Shown here piece by piece: positions 26,559 to 36,435 of a stretch of DNA of 64,000 nucleotides (the stretch's first letter is position 1; each line of letters starts with the position of its first letter). A program made the position numbers and the translations under genes. A model generated the notes under the pieces. It saw nothing but the letters and a program-made list of their open reading frames with translations. It did no database searches and was not told where the DNA came from. The stretch spans positions 4,061,989 through 4,125,988 of the forward strand of contig NC_013517.1 in NCBI RefSeq assembly GCF_000024405.1, given 5' to 3'. Source of the DNA: Sebaldella termitidis ATCC 33386. Lineage in GTDB: Bacteria > Fusobacteriota > Fusobacteriia > Fusobacteriales > Leptotrichiaceae.

Positions 26559-27288
26559 TATCAAATGGAGACTCCAAAATCCTCTAACTGTTATTATGAC
26601 ATTACTCCAGCCGTTAATCTGGCTTTTGCTGTACAGCACAGTTTTTAATGCCGATTTTACCGGTATTTCTTCCGGCAGCTATACCGGCTTCATACTTCCC
26701 GGTATTCTTGTTCTTGTTATTTTTGCCAGTTCAGGAAGCAGCGGTGTTATTAATTATATAATGAAAACTAAGGGCAGCTTTTACCGCATACAGATTTCAC
26801 CTGTAAAAAGAAGCTCTATTATACTCGGACATATTTTAGATTCCGCAGTATTATCATATCTGGAAATAGCAGTATTATTTATTATCTCATTTTTTTTATC
26901 AGCAAAATTATCTTTGGAAATATCTGACTTTATTCCTTTGATTATTCTGTTTTTCCTTGTAATATTTTTTATATCATCTTTTTCCTATACGCTGAGTCTT
27001 ATATTACCTGATGAAAATATATTTTTTGTTATAATAAATACTTTTGTTCTTCCTATATTTTTTGTCAGTACAGCACTGATACCTTATGAAAGTATTTCCA
27101 GCAGCTATAAAACTGTAGTTCTTCTAAATCCTTTTACACATGTGATTAACAGTGTCCGTAATATTATTCTGGAAAATACGACGGACTGGGGGATTTTTAT
27201 TAATTCCGCCGGAATTATGCTGGTATTATGTATATTAAGCTTTGTTTTATCTGTTTATTATTTGAATAAAAGCAGTAATAATATTTGA
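26530..27288 (+). CDS. ABC-2 type exporter permease
   Basis: A 252-residue membrane protein with about six hydrophobic segments and the ABC-2 pattern (WLLLYSTVFNADF, FILPGILVLVIFASSG, VLLNPFTHVINSVRN). It forms the membrane channel for the ATPase encoded just before. The GTG at 26530 follows AAGGGGG at 26515-26521 and is a better start than the ATG at 26506, which overlaps farther into the ATPase gene. Overlap of 29 nt indicates coupled translation. A long hairpin terminator follows. Confidence 0.88.
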   Translation: MEIANIFWRNIKWRLQNPLTVIMTLLQPLIWLLLYSTVFNADFTGISSGSYTGFILPGILVLVIFASSGSSGVINYIMKTKGSFYRIQISPVKRSSIILGHILDSAVLSYLEIAVLFIISFFLSAKLSLEISDFIPLIILFFLVIFFISSFSYTLSLILPDENIFFVIINTFVLPIFFVSTALIPYESISSSYKTVVLLNPFTHVINSVRNIILENTTDWGIFINSAGIMLVLCILSFVLSVYYLNKSSNNI

Positions 27289-27306
27289 TATTCCTTTAAA
27301 TAAATC

Positions 27307-27376
27307 AGCAGTAAAAAAGTATATTTTATATTTATCACATAAAATTTATACTTAAATACTGCTGTTTTTTATTTTT
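27307..27376. terminator. Rho-independent terminator after the ABC exporter
   Basis: AGCAGTA...AAGTATA pairs with TATACTT...TACTGCT over an AT-rich loop and is followed by a T-rich run. It lies between convergent genes and can serve both. Confidence 0.7.
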
Positions 27377-27386
27377 ATTATTTAAA

Positions 27387-28955
27387 TTATTCTATGTACG
27401 CATCTATTAAATAATATTCAGATCCGACCGGCTTAAATTTCATATTTTTAAGCTCCGGATTTACCAAAAATACTTTTTGTCTAAAATAGAGCATTCCTAT
27501 AGGCATATCATCACCAAGAATTTTTTCTGCTTCTATCATAGCCTTTATTCTTGCTTTTTGATCAGAGCTTGTTTGTGCTATTTGTATTAATTCGTCATAT
27601 TTAGGATTAGAGTATGAGGCATGGTTATTCCCGCCGCCAGTTGTCCATATATCCATATAGCTCAATGCATCATTAAAATCTCCGCTCCATCCTGCAAGAA
27701 CTATTTCAAAAGTCTTTTGAGTCATTCTTTCAAGTCTTTCTTTGAATGGTAAAGATTTTATCTTCAAATTATATCCAAGTTCCTTTTTTATTTTTCCCTG
27801 TATATATTCCGCTATTTTTTTATTATTTCCCTGATCGTTAAATATTAGTGTTATTTCTGGTGCTTCATTGAAATTGAGTTCTTTTAGTCCTTCTTCAAAT
27901 AATTTTTTTGCTTTCTTGGAATTATAATGCGGATATGTGTTTCCTGCTTCTTTTCTGAAAGATTTATCTACCCCCTGTACGAATCCCGGAACATATCCGT
28001 ATGCCGGTTTACCCATTGCCTGCAAGATTGATCCCAGCTCTTCTTTATCTATCGCTATTGTTAATGCCTGTCTTATTTTCTTGTTAGCAAGAAAATCATT
28101 TTCCAAATTATACTCTAAATACCATGCAGATCCGTCATCATAAGAAATCAGTCTCTTATCTTTCCTATATTCAGTATACAGTTCCGGTGTTATCACAGTA
28201 AACGCAATTTCATTATTTTCAAAAGCCTCTAATGATTTTGATATATCATTTATTAATTTTATTCTTATTTTTTCAGTTTTCACTTCTTTCTCATTCCAGT
28301 AATTTTTATTTTTTTCAAGAACTAATTCATCAGAATGCTCCCATTTTACCAGTTTGTACGCACCGTTTGACATTATTTTCCCTGCGTCTTTTCCATATTC
28401 ATCTTTATACAGATTAAAATATTTTTCATTTATCGGAGAATATACCGGAAAGGTTAATAGTGAATCTAAATATCTTGTAGGACTATTAAGTGTTACTTCT
28501 AGTGTCTTCTCATCTATAACTTTTATTCCTAATTCCTCTATATTCCCCATTCCTACATTGAATTCGTAGGCTCCTTTTATAGGAAACAGCATGTAAGCGT
28601 ACTCAGCTGCATTTTTACTGTCAAGTGCCCTTATCCATGCAAATTTAAAATCATTTGCTGTCACAGGATCTCCATTTTCCCACTCGGCTTCTCTCAAATA
28701 AAAAGTCCATACAAGTCCTTCTGCATTTCTTTCCCACTTTTCAGCAATCCCTGGAACCGGCTCCCCATTTTCATTCTGTTTGATTAGTCCTTCAAACAGT
28801 AACGGAATTATATTGGCAGCCGTAATACTTTCACTTAGTTGAGGATCTAAATTTGCCTCATACGGTTCATATTCAAAATTAACCGTAATCTCATTCTTAG
28901 CTCCATAAACTATAATTCCCATAATAATAAATAATAATATCAAAATTTTCTTCAT
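27387..28955 (-). CDS. OppA-like substrate-binding protein without lipobox cysteine
   Basis: A 522-residue family 5 binding protein very similar to the next gene upstream (29109-30701): for example ELGSILQAMGKPAYGYVPGF is shared unchanged. The signal peptide MKKILILLFIIMGIIVYGAKN has no Cys, unlike the other four copies in this window, so the product is probably free in the periplasm rather than lipid-anchored. It lies after a terminator and has its own promoter (28987-29016). It is likely a recent tandem duplicate that is diverging; codons and frame are intact over the whole length. Confidence 0.88.
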   Translation of the reverse strand: MKKILILLFIIMGIIVYGAKNEITVNFEYEPYEANLDPQLSESITAANIIPLLFEGLIKQNENGEPVPGIAEKWERNAEGLVWTFYLREAEWENGDPVTANDFKFAWIRALDSKNAAEYAYMLFPIKGAYEFNVGMGNIEELGIKVIDEKTLEVTLNSPTRYLDSLLTFPVYSPINEKYFNLYKDEYGKDAGKIMSNGAYKLVKWEHSDELVLEKNKNYWNEKEVKTEKIRIKLINDISKSLEAFENNEIAFTVITPELYTEYRKDKRLISYDDGSAWYLEYNLENDFLANKKIRQALTIAIDKEELGSILQAMGKPAYGYVPGFVQGVDKSFRKEAGNTYPHYNSKKAKKLFEEGLKELNFNEAPEITLIFNDQGNNKKIAEYIQGKIKKELGYNLKIKSLPFKERLERMTQKTFEIVLAGWSGDFNDALSYMDIWTTGGGNNHASYSNPKYDELIQIAQTSSDQKARIKAMIEAEKILGDDMPIGMLYFRQKVFLVNPELKNMKFKPVGSEYYLIDAYIE

Positions 28956-28986
28956 ACTTCTCCCCTTCTATATTTAGTTTATTAAT

Positions 28987-29016
28987 ATTATACTAAATTA
29001 GTCCACATTTTTCTAA
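28987..29016 (-). promoter_or_regulatory. possible promoter of the OppA-like gene at 27387
   Basis: Minus-strand TTAGAA (29011-29016), 18-nt spacer, TATAAT (28987-28992), about 32 nt upstream of the ATG. The -35 is weak. Confidence 0.45.
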
Positions 29017-29058
29017 TATTATTTACTTATTATATAATTTAAAAATTCACTATATATA

Positions 29059-29092
29059 AAAACTGCCCTGAAATCTATCAGGGCAGTTACTA
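29059..29092 (-). terminator. Rho-independent terminator of the opp operon
   Basis: AACTGCCCTGA pairs with TCAGGGCAGTT around a 6-nt loop, followed on the minus strand by a T run, 17 nt past the oppA stop. Confidence 0.85.
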
Positions 29093-29108
29093 TTTTTTAT
29101 ACTGTTAT

Positions 29109-30701
29109 TTATTCTACGTGAGCATCTGTTAAATAATATTCAGATCCAACCGGCTTAAATTTCATATCTTTAAGTCTTGGATTTACCAGAGCCATTCTTT
29201 GTCTGTAATAAAGCATTCCTATAGGCATATCATCGCCAAGAAGCTTTTCTGCTTCTATCATAGCCTGTATTCTTGCTTTTTGGTCAGGACTTGTTTGTGC
29301 TATCTGTATTAATTCATCATATTTAGGATTAGAGTATGAAGTATGGTTATTTCCGCCGTTTGTTACCCATAAATCCATATAGCTTAATGCATCGTTATAA
29401 TCTCCGCTCCATCCTGCAAGAACTACTTCAAAAGTTTTTTGTGTCATTCTTTCAAGTCTTTCTTTGAATGGTAAAGATTCTACTGCTAAATCATACCCAA
29501 GCTCTTTTCTGATTTTTTCCTGTACATATTCAGCTATTTTTTTGTTATTTCCCTGATCATTAAATATCAAAGTTAATTTTGGCGCTTTTTCCAGTCCTAG
29601 CTCTTTCAGACCTTCAGCAAATAATCTTTTAGCTTCTTCTGGATTATAGTGCGGGAATGTATCTCCTGCTTCATCTCTGAAAGATTTATCTACTCCCTGT
29701 ACGAATCCCGGAACATATCCGTAAGCCGGTTTACCCATTGCCTGTAAGATTGATCCCAGCTCTTCTTTATCTATCGCCATTGTCAATGCCTGTCTTATTT
29801 TCTTGTTAGCAAGAAAATCATTTTTCAGATTATACTCTAAATACCATGTAGATCCGTCATCATAAGGAGTTAATCTTTTATCTTCTTTGAATTCAGGATA
29901 CTGCTCTACTGTAATCAAAGTAAGATCAAGCTCGTCATTTTTGAATGCCGATAATGATGCTGAAGCATCACTTATTAATTTTGCTCTTACATTATCAATT
30001 TTAGTTTCTGCATTATTCCAGTAATTTTCATTTCTTGTAAGCTCAAAGCTTTCATTATGTGTCCATTTTACCAGCTTATAAGGACCATTTGCCATTATTT
30101 TTCCTGCATCAAGTGCATACTGGTCACCCTGCTCGTTATAATACTTTTCATTTAATGGTGTAAATGTCTGGTAGCTTATTAATGCTGCGAAATAAGCAGT
30201 TGGATTAGTAAGTGTTACTTCCAATGTTTTATCGTCTATAACTTTGATTCCTACATCTTCTGCGCTTCCTTTATCTTCGTTAAATGCCTGCGCTCCTTTT
30301 ATAGGGAACAGCATGTAAGCATATTCTGCTGCATTTTTACTTTCAAGTGCTCTCAGCCATGCGAATTTAAAATCATTTGCTGTTACAGGATCTCCATTTT
30401 CCCATTTAGCATCTCTCAGGTGAAAAGTCCATACAAGTCCGTCTTCGCTTACATCCCACTTTTCAGCAATTCCCGGAACCGGGGCTCCTGTTTCATCCTG
30501 TCTTGTAAGTCCTTCTACTATCAGTGCATTAATTTTAGTAGCTGTTGTATCTGTAGTTAATTGAGGGTCAATTGTTTTCGGCTCCTGTTCAAAGTTTAAT
30601 GTAACTGTTCCTCCACCAGCTTTACCGGCTTCTCCGCCTTTGTCCCCGCCACAAGATAATACCAGAACAAATAATGTCAGTATTAAAAATAGTTTTTTCA
30701 T
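29109..30701 (-). CDS. oppA: oligopeptide ABC transporter substrate-binding lipoprotein (OppA)
   Basis: A 530-residue family 5 binding protein with lipobox VLSCGG (Cys17) and the hallmarks EPKTIDPQLTTDTTA, FHLRDAKWENGDPVT, KIRQALTMAIDKEE and YYLTDAHVE. It is the last gene of the opp operon, 29 nt after another oppA, and is followed by a strong terminator. The pair of binding proteins behind one permease suggests two peptide ranges. Its near-copy lies immediately downstream at 27387. Confidence 0.92.
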   Translation of the reverse strand: MKKLFLILTLFVLVLSCGGDKGGEAGKAGGGTVTLNFEQEPKTIDPQLTTDTTATKINALIVEGLTRQDETGAPVPGIAEKWDVSEDGLVWTFHLRDAKWENGDPVTANDFKFAWLRALESKNAAEYAYMLFPIKGAQAFNEDKGSAEDVGIKVIDDKTLEVTLTNPTAYFAALISYQTFTPLNEKYYNEQGDQYALDAGKIMANGPYKLVKWTHNESFELTRNENYWNNAETKIDNVRAKLISDASASLSAFKNDELDLTLITVEQYPEFKEDKRLTPYDDGSTWYLEYNLKNDFLANKKIRQALTMAIDKEELGSILQAMGKPAYGYVPGFVQGVDKSFRDEAGDTFPHYNPEEAKRLFAEGLKELGLEKAPKLTLIFNDQGNNKKIAEYVQEKIRKELGYDLAVESLPFKERLERMTQKTFEVVLAGWSGDYNDALSYMDLWVTNGGNNHTSYSNPKYDELIQIAQTSPDQKARIQAMIEAEKLLGDDMPIGMLYYRQRMALVNPRLKDMKFKPVGSEYYLTDAHVE

Positions 30702-30730
30702 TTTTCCTCCTAAAATACTTAAGAATTTTA

Positions 30731-32341
30731 TTAATCCAGTGTAGCATCTATAAGATCTATCGGTGCACCAACAGATCTGAAATGAACATTTTTAACTTTT
30801 GAATTTACCAGTATATTAACAGTCTGGTAATAAAGCCCTGAATAAGCAAATGACTCAGTAACTATCTTTTCAGCTTTCTCCATAGCTTCAGTTCTTTCAT
30901 CATGATTATTGCTTTTTCTTCCGATTGATAAAAGCTCGTCGTACTCAGGATTTACATATCTAGGAATATTCATTTCAGTATTCGAGAAGAACAATTCCAG
31001 ATAAGTCATAGCATCTGCGAAGTCAGGTCCCCATGAGTATCTTACTATATCATAGTCTCCTGATCTTGATCTTGCTATTCTGTCTTTTTTAGTAGTTTGG
31101 TCAACAGAAACATCAAGCCCTAACTTTTCTCTCCACTGTGCCTGATAGAATTCTGCTTCTTTCTTTGCAGTTCCCTGTTCGTCTATAAGAAGTGACAGCT
31201 TTACATCAGCAGGAGTTTTTCCTAATTCCTGAAGTCCTTCTTCAAAAAGTTTCTTTATATCTTCATCTTTATACTGTGCGTATAAGTCACCGTTTTCTTT
31301 TCTAAAGTCATCCTTTATTCCAGGCATTCCCGAGGCTACTATTCCGCTTCCTTTTTCAGAACCGTTTGCCAGCACTTCATTTACCAGCTTGTCTCTGTCT
31401 ATTGCAAGTGATAAAGCCTGTCTTACTTTTTGATTTTTAAGTATATCATTTTTCAGGTTAAATGAAAAATAGTAAACTCTTCCGTCTGAATAACTTACTA
31501 ATTCAGGTTTGTCTTTATAAGCCTTTAGCTTTTCAGGAGAAATTTTAGTAATAGTAAGCTCGCCGTTTTCATAAGAATTTGCTGCCGAATCTAAATCTGC
31601 AGTTATTACCGCAATAAGCTTTTCGATTTTAAACTTATCTTTAGTCCAGTAATTAGGGTTTCTCTCCAGAACTACTTTACTTCCGTGACTCCATTCTGTC
31701 ATTATATACGGTCCTGAATAAACAGATTTTTTAGGATCAAGTGCATACTGATCCCCGAATTCTGCAAGAGCTTTTTCATTTACAGGATAGAATATAGGCA
31801 TTACAAGCAGTTTCCCGAAATAAGCTGTAGGATCCTGTAATTCAAATTCCAGTGTGTAATCATCAATAACTTTTACCCCTACCTGTTCAAAATCCGTTAT
31901 TTTCTTTTCACTGTAACTCTGCGCATTTTTTATGTAATATGTTAAATAAGCATATTCTGCTGCAAGCTCAGGATCAAGTCCTCTTTTTACACCGTTGTAA
32001 TAATCTTTGGCTGTAACAGGATCTCCGTTCGACCACTTCATGTCTTTTCTGATATAAAAAGTCCACTTCAGCCCGTCTTCACTTATATCCCATCTTTCAG
32101 CTCCCGCAGGAACTATTTCACTCTTTTCGTTTAGTCTTACAAGACTTTCATATAAAAACTGTGCAACGTTAAGACCTGCTTCATCAGTAAGTACCTGTGG
32201 ATCCAGTGATGTAGGCTCTACTTCTATATTGAAGCTGACAGTACCTTTATCCCCTGCATTTCCTCCAGACTTACCTCCTCCGCAAGAAACTAACGAAACA
32301 ACAATAACTAAACTCAAAATTACTAACAAAAGTTTCCTCAT
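30731..32341 (-). CDS. oppA: oligopeptide ABC transporter substrate-binding lipoprotein (OppA)
   Basis: A 536-residue family 5 binding protein with lipobox SLVSCGGG (Cys about 22). Hallmarks are EPTSLDPQVLTDEAG, KVRQALSLAIDRDKL, YSWGPDFADAMTYLE and a normal C-terminus. It is the most divergent of the five copies in the window. The ATG at 32341 is preceded by AGGAGG with a 9-nt spacer; an in-frame TTG two codons earlier is a possible alternative. It is 22 nt after oppF in the opp transcript. Confidence 0.92.
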   Translation of the reverse strand: MRKLLLVILSLVIVVSLVSCGGGKSGGNAGDKGTVSFNIEVEPTSLDPQVLTDEAGLNVAQFLYESLVRLNEKSEIVPAGAERWDISEDGLKWTFYIRKDMKWSNGDPVTAKDYYNGVKRGLDPELAAEYAYLTYYIKNAQSYSEKKITDFEQVGVKVIDDYTLEFELQDPTAYFGKLLVMPIFYPVNEKALAEFGDQYALDPKKSVYSGPYIMTEWSHGSKVVLERNPNYWTKDKFKIEKLIAVITADLDSAANSYENGELTITKISPEKLKAYKDKPELVSYSDGRVYYFSFNLKNDILKNQKVRQALSLAIDRDKLVNEVLANGSEKGSGIVASGMPGIKDDFRKENGDLYAQYKDEDIKKLFEEGLQELGKTPADVKLSLLIDEQGTAKKEAEFYQAQWREKLGLDVSVDQTTKKDRIARSRSGDYDIVRYSWGPDFADAMTYLELFFSNTEMNIPRYVNPEYDELLSIGRKSNNHDERTEAMEKAEKIVTESFAYSGLYYQTVNILVNSKVKNVHFRSVGAPIDLIDATLD

Positions 32342-32363
32342 ATACAAATTCCTCCTATAATTT

Positions 32364-33296
32364 TTATATTAGATTATGATTTTTCAAAAATTCTGTTTCT
32401 ACAAAATGATTTGGTTTGTATTCTGTTAATTCCGGTATTTCAGGAATTTCATGTATCTCAGATGCATCGCCTATAGGACTTCGAAGATAAGATTCCTCTA
32501 TCCCTTCAATAATTCTGTCTCTGGTATTCAGCGGATCTGCTATAGGTACTGCTGAAATCAGCGATTTTGTATATGTATGAACCGGATTGTCGTATACTGC
32601 TTCCGGTGTTCCCAGCTCTACTATTTTTCCTCTGTACATTACAGCTACTCTGTCAGAAATATATTTAACCATTGACAGGTCATGAGCTATAAATAAAAGT
32701 GTCAGCCCTTTTTCCTGCTGCAGGTCTTTTAAAAGATTTACCACCTGTGCCTGAATGGAAACATCAAGTGCAGATATAGGCTCATCACACACTATCATTT
32801 CTGGATCTACTGCAAGTGCTCTTGCTATACCGATTCTCTGTCTCTGCCCTCCGGAAAACTCATGCGGAAATCTGTTTGCATGCTCCTTATTAAGTCCTAC
32901 TGTCTCAAGAAGATCATAAATCTTAGCTGTTCTTTCTTCTTTAGTAGCACAAAGCTTATGTATGTCCAGTCCCTCTGCAATTATATCTCCGATTGTCATT
33001 CTCGGATTTAATGAAGCTTGAGGATCCTGAAATATCATCTGTACTTTTTTTGAAAATTCCATAATAGAATACTCTTCTATAAATTTACCTTTATACTTTA
33101 CTTCTCCGGCAGTCTTGTTATACAGTCTTGATACCGTACGTCCCATTGTTGTTTTTCCGCTTCCTGATTCACCTACAAGACTTAAGACCTCGCCTTTATA
33201 TATATCTATCGTTATATTATCTACAGCTTTTAGTACTTTTTTACTTTTCATGGCAAAATATTTTTTCAGATTATTTATTTCCATTATCTTTTCCAT
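32364..33296 (-). CDS. oppF: oligopeptide ABC transporter ATP-binding protein OppF
   Basis: A 310-residue ABC ATPase: Walker A GESGSGKTT, Q-loop MIFQDPQASLNPRMT, signature FSGGQRQRIGIARAL, Walker B MIVCDEPISALD, switch FIAHDLSMVKYISD. The NPVHTYTKSLISAVP tail region is that of OppF/DppF. It pairs with OppD to power peptide import. Its ATG overlaps the oppD stop (TAATG) and GGGGAGG precedes it. Confidence 0.95.
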   Translation of the reverse strand: MEKIMEINNLKKYFAMKSKKVLKAVDNITIDIYKGEVLSLVGESGSGKTTMGRTVSRLYNKTAGEVKYKGKFIEEYSIMEFSKKVQMIFQDPQASLNPRMTIGDIIAEGLDIHKLCATKEERTAKIYDLLETVGLNKEHANRFPHEFSGGQRQRIGIARALAVDPEMIVCDEPISALDVSIQAQVVNLLKDLQQEKGLTLLFIAHDLSMVKYISDRVAVMYRGKIVELGTPEAVYDNPVHTYTKSLISAVPIADPLNTRDRIIEGIEESYLRSPIGDASEIHEIPEIPELTEYKPNHFVETEFLKNHNLI

Positions 33297-34336
33297 TATA
33301 AATCCTCCCCGTCTGTCTTATCTTTCCTCTTTAATCTGAAAGGAGGATCTATTTTTGGGGCTCCTTCCACATAGAGCCATGATTTCACAAAGTGATTATT
33401 CCCGAGATCCACCAAAGGCGGTTCTTCTTCATAATCTATTACCATTGCATAATCAGATCTCGCTGCAAAGGGGTCTCCCTTAGGAGGATTCAGCAGATCC
33501 GGAGGAGTTCCCGGTATTGCTTTCAGTCTTTCATTGCTGTCCATATCCAGTCTTGGCAGTGACTCCAAAAGTCCCCATGTATACGGATGCTTCGGATCAT
33601 AGAAAAGATCAACTACATTGGCTTCCTCGAGCTTTTCTCCTGCATACATAACTATAACTCTGTCGGCTGTTTCTGCTACGACTCCCAAGTCATGCGTAAT
33701 CAAAATTACTCCTATATTCATTTCATTTTTCAGCTGGTTGATAAGTTCCAGTATCTGAGCCTGAATCGTAACATCCAGTGCTGTCGTAGGCTCGTCGCAG
33801 ATTAGAAGATCCGGCTCTGCTGCAAGCGCTATTGCTATTACCACTCTTTGTCTCATTCCGCCTGAAAATTCATGCGGATACTGCTTAAATCTGTCTTTTG
33901 GCTTTGGAATTCCCACTTTATCCAGCATTTCAATTGCCAGCTTTTTTGCTTCGGCATTTGAAACTTTTTTATGTAATTTTATAACTTCCATTATTTGTTT
34001 TCCGATTTTTATTGTAGGGTTCAGCGAAGTCATCGGATCCTGAAATATCATTCCTATCTTTCCGCCTCTGAGCTGTCTCATGACCTTATCAGAAACCTTC
34101 ACCAGATCCTGTCCTTCAAACCATATTTCCCCGCTCTTGATTCTTCCCGGAGGCATGGGTATTAATTTCATTATAGTCTGTACGGTAACAGATTTTCCTG
34201 ATCCTGATTCTCCGACTATTGCCAGTGTTTCCCCTCTTCTTACTTCAAAGCTTAAATCTCTTATTGCCTTTACTTCTCCGGCATAAGTATCAAATGAAAC
34301 ATGTAAATTTTTTACTTCCAGTATTTTGTCGTCCAT
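33296..34336 (-). CDS. oppD: oligopeptide ABC transporter ATP-binding protein OppD
   Basis: A 346-residue ABC ATPase: Walker A GESGSGKSV, MIFQDPMTSLNPTIK, signature FSGGMRQRVVIAIAL, Walker B LLICDEPTTALD, switch LITHDLGVVAE. The C-terminal oligopeptide-transporter extension (HPYTWGLLESLPRLD, AIPGTPPDLLNPPKGDPFA) is present; the iron-sulfur cysteines found in some homologs (C-x-C pattern near the end) are not, as the segment reads FAARSDYAM. It lies 11 nt after oppC. Confidence 0.95.
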   Translation of the reverse strand: MDDKILEVKNLHVSFDTYAGEVKAIRDLSFEVRRGETLAIVGESGSGKSVTVQTIMKLIPMPPGRIKSGEIWFEGQDLVKVSDKVMRQLRGGKIGMIFQDPMTSLNPTIKIGKQIMEVIKLHKKVSNAEAKKLAIEMLDKVGIPKPKDRFKQYPHEFSGGMRQRVVIAIALAAEPDLLICDEPTTALDVTIQAQILELINQLKNEMNIGVILITHDLGVVAETADRVIVMYAGEKLEEANVVDLFYDPKHPYTWGLLESLPRLDMDSNERLKAIPGTPPDLLNPPKGDPFAARSDYAMVIDYEEEPPLVDLGNNHFVKSWLYVEGAPKIDPPFRLKRKDKTDGEDL

Positions 34337-34347
34337 AATCTCCCCGC

Positions 34348-35277
34348 CTAACTATTTCTCAGTTTTGGATTTAATGCATCATTCAGAGCATCCCCAACTA
34401 TGTTAAATGAAAGTGTTATCAGTGATATAACCACTGCAGGGATAAAAAACAAATACGGATAAGAATCTGCATAGCTGAATCCCTCTTTTACCAGATTTCC
34501 CAGAGAAGCCTGAGGAATTGGTACCCCAAGACCTATAAAGCTTAGAAAAGCTTCTGTAAAAATAATCTGCGGTATGTCAGTAGTCAGTGATACTATAATA
34601 ACCCCTAAGGCATTTGGTATCAAATGTTTTTTTATGATCCACCAGAAGTTCGCTCCCAGTGACTGAGAAGCCATTACATATTCACTCTGTTTCAGCTTCA
34701 GTACTTCTCCTCTTACCAGCAGGGCATAATTCAGCCATCTTGTAAGAGACATTGCTATTATAATTGTCCAGAGACTGTTACCCATTACCACCATCAATAA
34801 GATAATATATATTAATGACGGAATTGCCATAACTATTTCTATTATTCTTGTCATGATAAAATCTACTTTTCCGCCGAAATATGCAGATATAGAACCGTAG
34901 ATTGTTCCAAAAACGATACAAATCGATACCACAATTAAAGATAACATCAATGATACTCTGATTCCCTGTGATATTCTTGTCAGCTGGTCACGTCCGAAAT
35001 TATCTGTCCCCAGATAAAATCTGTCTTTTATTCCCTGACCCGGTGAAAGAAAACTCTTGTCCAGATGCTGTTCCATATATTTATATCCGCTTATGTGGGT
35101 TCCCACAATTGCTACTATCATAAAAAATATTATTAAAAATAGAAAAAACATTGCTATTTTATTTTGTTTAAATCTTCTCCATGCGTCCTGCCAGAAAGTA
35201 AGACTTGGCTTATAAATTTTTTCGCTCTCTTTTGTGTCTCTTCCTATAATCTTGAATTTATCCTGTAAATACTCCAT
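34348..35277 (-). CDS. oppC: oligopeptide ABC transporter permease OppC
   Basis: A 309-residue membrane permease with about six segments; an N-terminal OppC-type region (SLTFWQDAWRRFKQNKIAMFFL), then GTDNFGRDQLTR and the EAFLSFIGLGVPIPQASLG motif that contacts the ATPases. The ATG at 35277 overlaps the oppB stop codon (TGATG); an in-frame TTG at 35280 is equally placed relative to AAAGGA. Confidence 0.94.
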   Translation of the reverse strand: MEYLQDKFKIIGRDTKESEKIYKPSLTFWQDAWRRFKQNKIAMFFLFLIIFFMIVAIVGTHISGYKYMEQHLDKSFLSPGQGIKDRFYLGTDNFGRDQLTRISQGIRVSLMLSLIVVSICIVFGTIYGSISAYFGGKVDFIMTRIIEIVMAIPSLIYIILLMVVMGNSLWTIIIAMSLTRWLNYALLVRGEVLKLKQSEYVMASQSLGANFWWIIKKHLIPNALGVIIVSLTTDIPQIIFTEAFLSFIGLGVPIPQASLGNLVKEGFSYADSYPYLFFIPAVVISLITLSFNIVGDALNDALNPKLRNS

Positions 35278-36254
35278 CAATCATTCGTTCCTTTCCCTAA
35301 CTTTATTCTAGGATCAATTAATACATATAATAAATCTACTACAATTATCATAAAGATCAGAAAAGCGGCATAAAATACCGTAATTCCCAATACCATTGTA
35401 TAGTCTCTCTGATATATACTGTCTATGTAGTATTTTCCAAGGCCGGGAATAGAAAACATATTCTCTATTACAAATGATCCTGTAAGTATTGCTGCTATTG
35501 TCGGTCCCATTATAGTTACTACAGGCAGAATAGCATTTCTGAATGCATGTTTGAATATAAGAGTTTTAGATGACACTCCTTTTGCTATGGCAAGCTTTAT
35601 ATAATCCTGTCCCATTACTTCTATCATTTTATTTCTCATTAATCTCGCTATTACTGCTACAGTATACAAGCCAAGTGCAATTACGGGAAGTATTCTGTAT
35701 TCAGGACCGTCCCAACCAGCCATCTTTATCTTCATAAGAGGCAGATGCCACTTATCTATCCAGACCTGATTGTATACTCCTATAAAAAACCTCTGCAGAA
35801 GACCTGCAAGGACAAAACTCGGTACTGATATTCCCACGACAGCAATCATCATGACTCCGCTGTCGGATGCTTTCCCTCTTTTTAATGCTGCTATTATACC
35901 GATAGGTATTCCTACTACAAGAGAAAATATTATTGCTCTTGCTCCAAGATCTGCCGATACCGGGAAGCTTTCCTCTATAACTGTATTTACTCTTCTTCCT
36001 CTGTTTTTCATAGATTCACCCAGATCACCTCTGGCAATAGCCTTTAAGTAGTAAAAATACTGAATATGAAGTGGTTTATCCAAATGATATTGTTTCATCA
36101 TATTTGCTTTTATATGAGGCGGTATTGCCTTTTCACTTTCAAAAGGATCTCCCGGCAGCATATGCAGAAGAAAAAAAGTTATTGTTATAACAAGCCATAA
36201 TGTAATGACCCCGCTGCATATTCTTGTTGTTAAAAAACGAAGTAAATTTTTCAT
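35277..36254 (-). CDS. oppB: oligopeptide ABC transporter permease OppB
   Basis: A 325-residue permease, first gene of the opp operon. The N-terminal LRFLTTRICSGVITLWLVIT, the LPGDPFE motif and the ATPase-contact loop FRNAILPVVTIMGP are typical of OppB. A strong promoter lies about 55-85 nt upstream. Confidence 0.95.
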   Translation of the reverse strand: MKNLLRFLTTRICSGVITLWLVITITFFLLHMLPGDPFESEKAIPPHIKANMMKQYHLDKPLHIQYFYYLKAIARGDLGESMKNRGRRVNTVIEESFPVSADLGARAIIFSLVVGIPIGIIAALKRGKASDSGVMMIAVVGISVPSFVLAGLLQRFFIGVYNQVWIDKWHLPLMKIKMAGWDGPEYRILPVIALGLYTVAVIARLMRNKMIEVMGQDYIKLAIAKGVSSKTLIFKHAFRNAILPVVTIMGPTIAAILTGSFVIENMFSIPGLGKYYIDSIYQRDYTMVLGITVFYAAFLIFMIIVVDLLYVLIDPRIKLGKGTND

Positions 36255-36309
36255 TACTAACTCCTTTATTAGAAATATTTATTTTAATCATTTTTTGGCA
36301 TGATACTAT

Positions 36310-36338
36310 ATTATATTACAATTTTAAAGCTTATTCAA
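36310..36338 (-). promoter_or_regulatory. promoter of the opp operon
   Basis: Minus-strand TTGAAT (36333-36338), 17-nt spacer, TATAAT (36310-36315), 56 nt upstream of the oppB ATG. Confidence 0.72.
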
Positions 36339-36435
36339 GTATTTTAAAATCAACATAATTCATATATAATATATATAATTAAAATTAGACACCTTGAATT
36401 AACGGCATTTGCTATCATATGTTCTTTTTTTAAAA

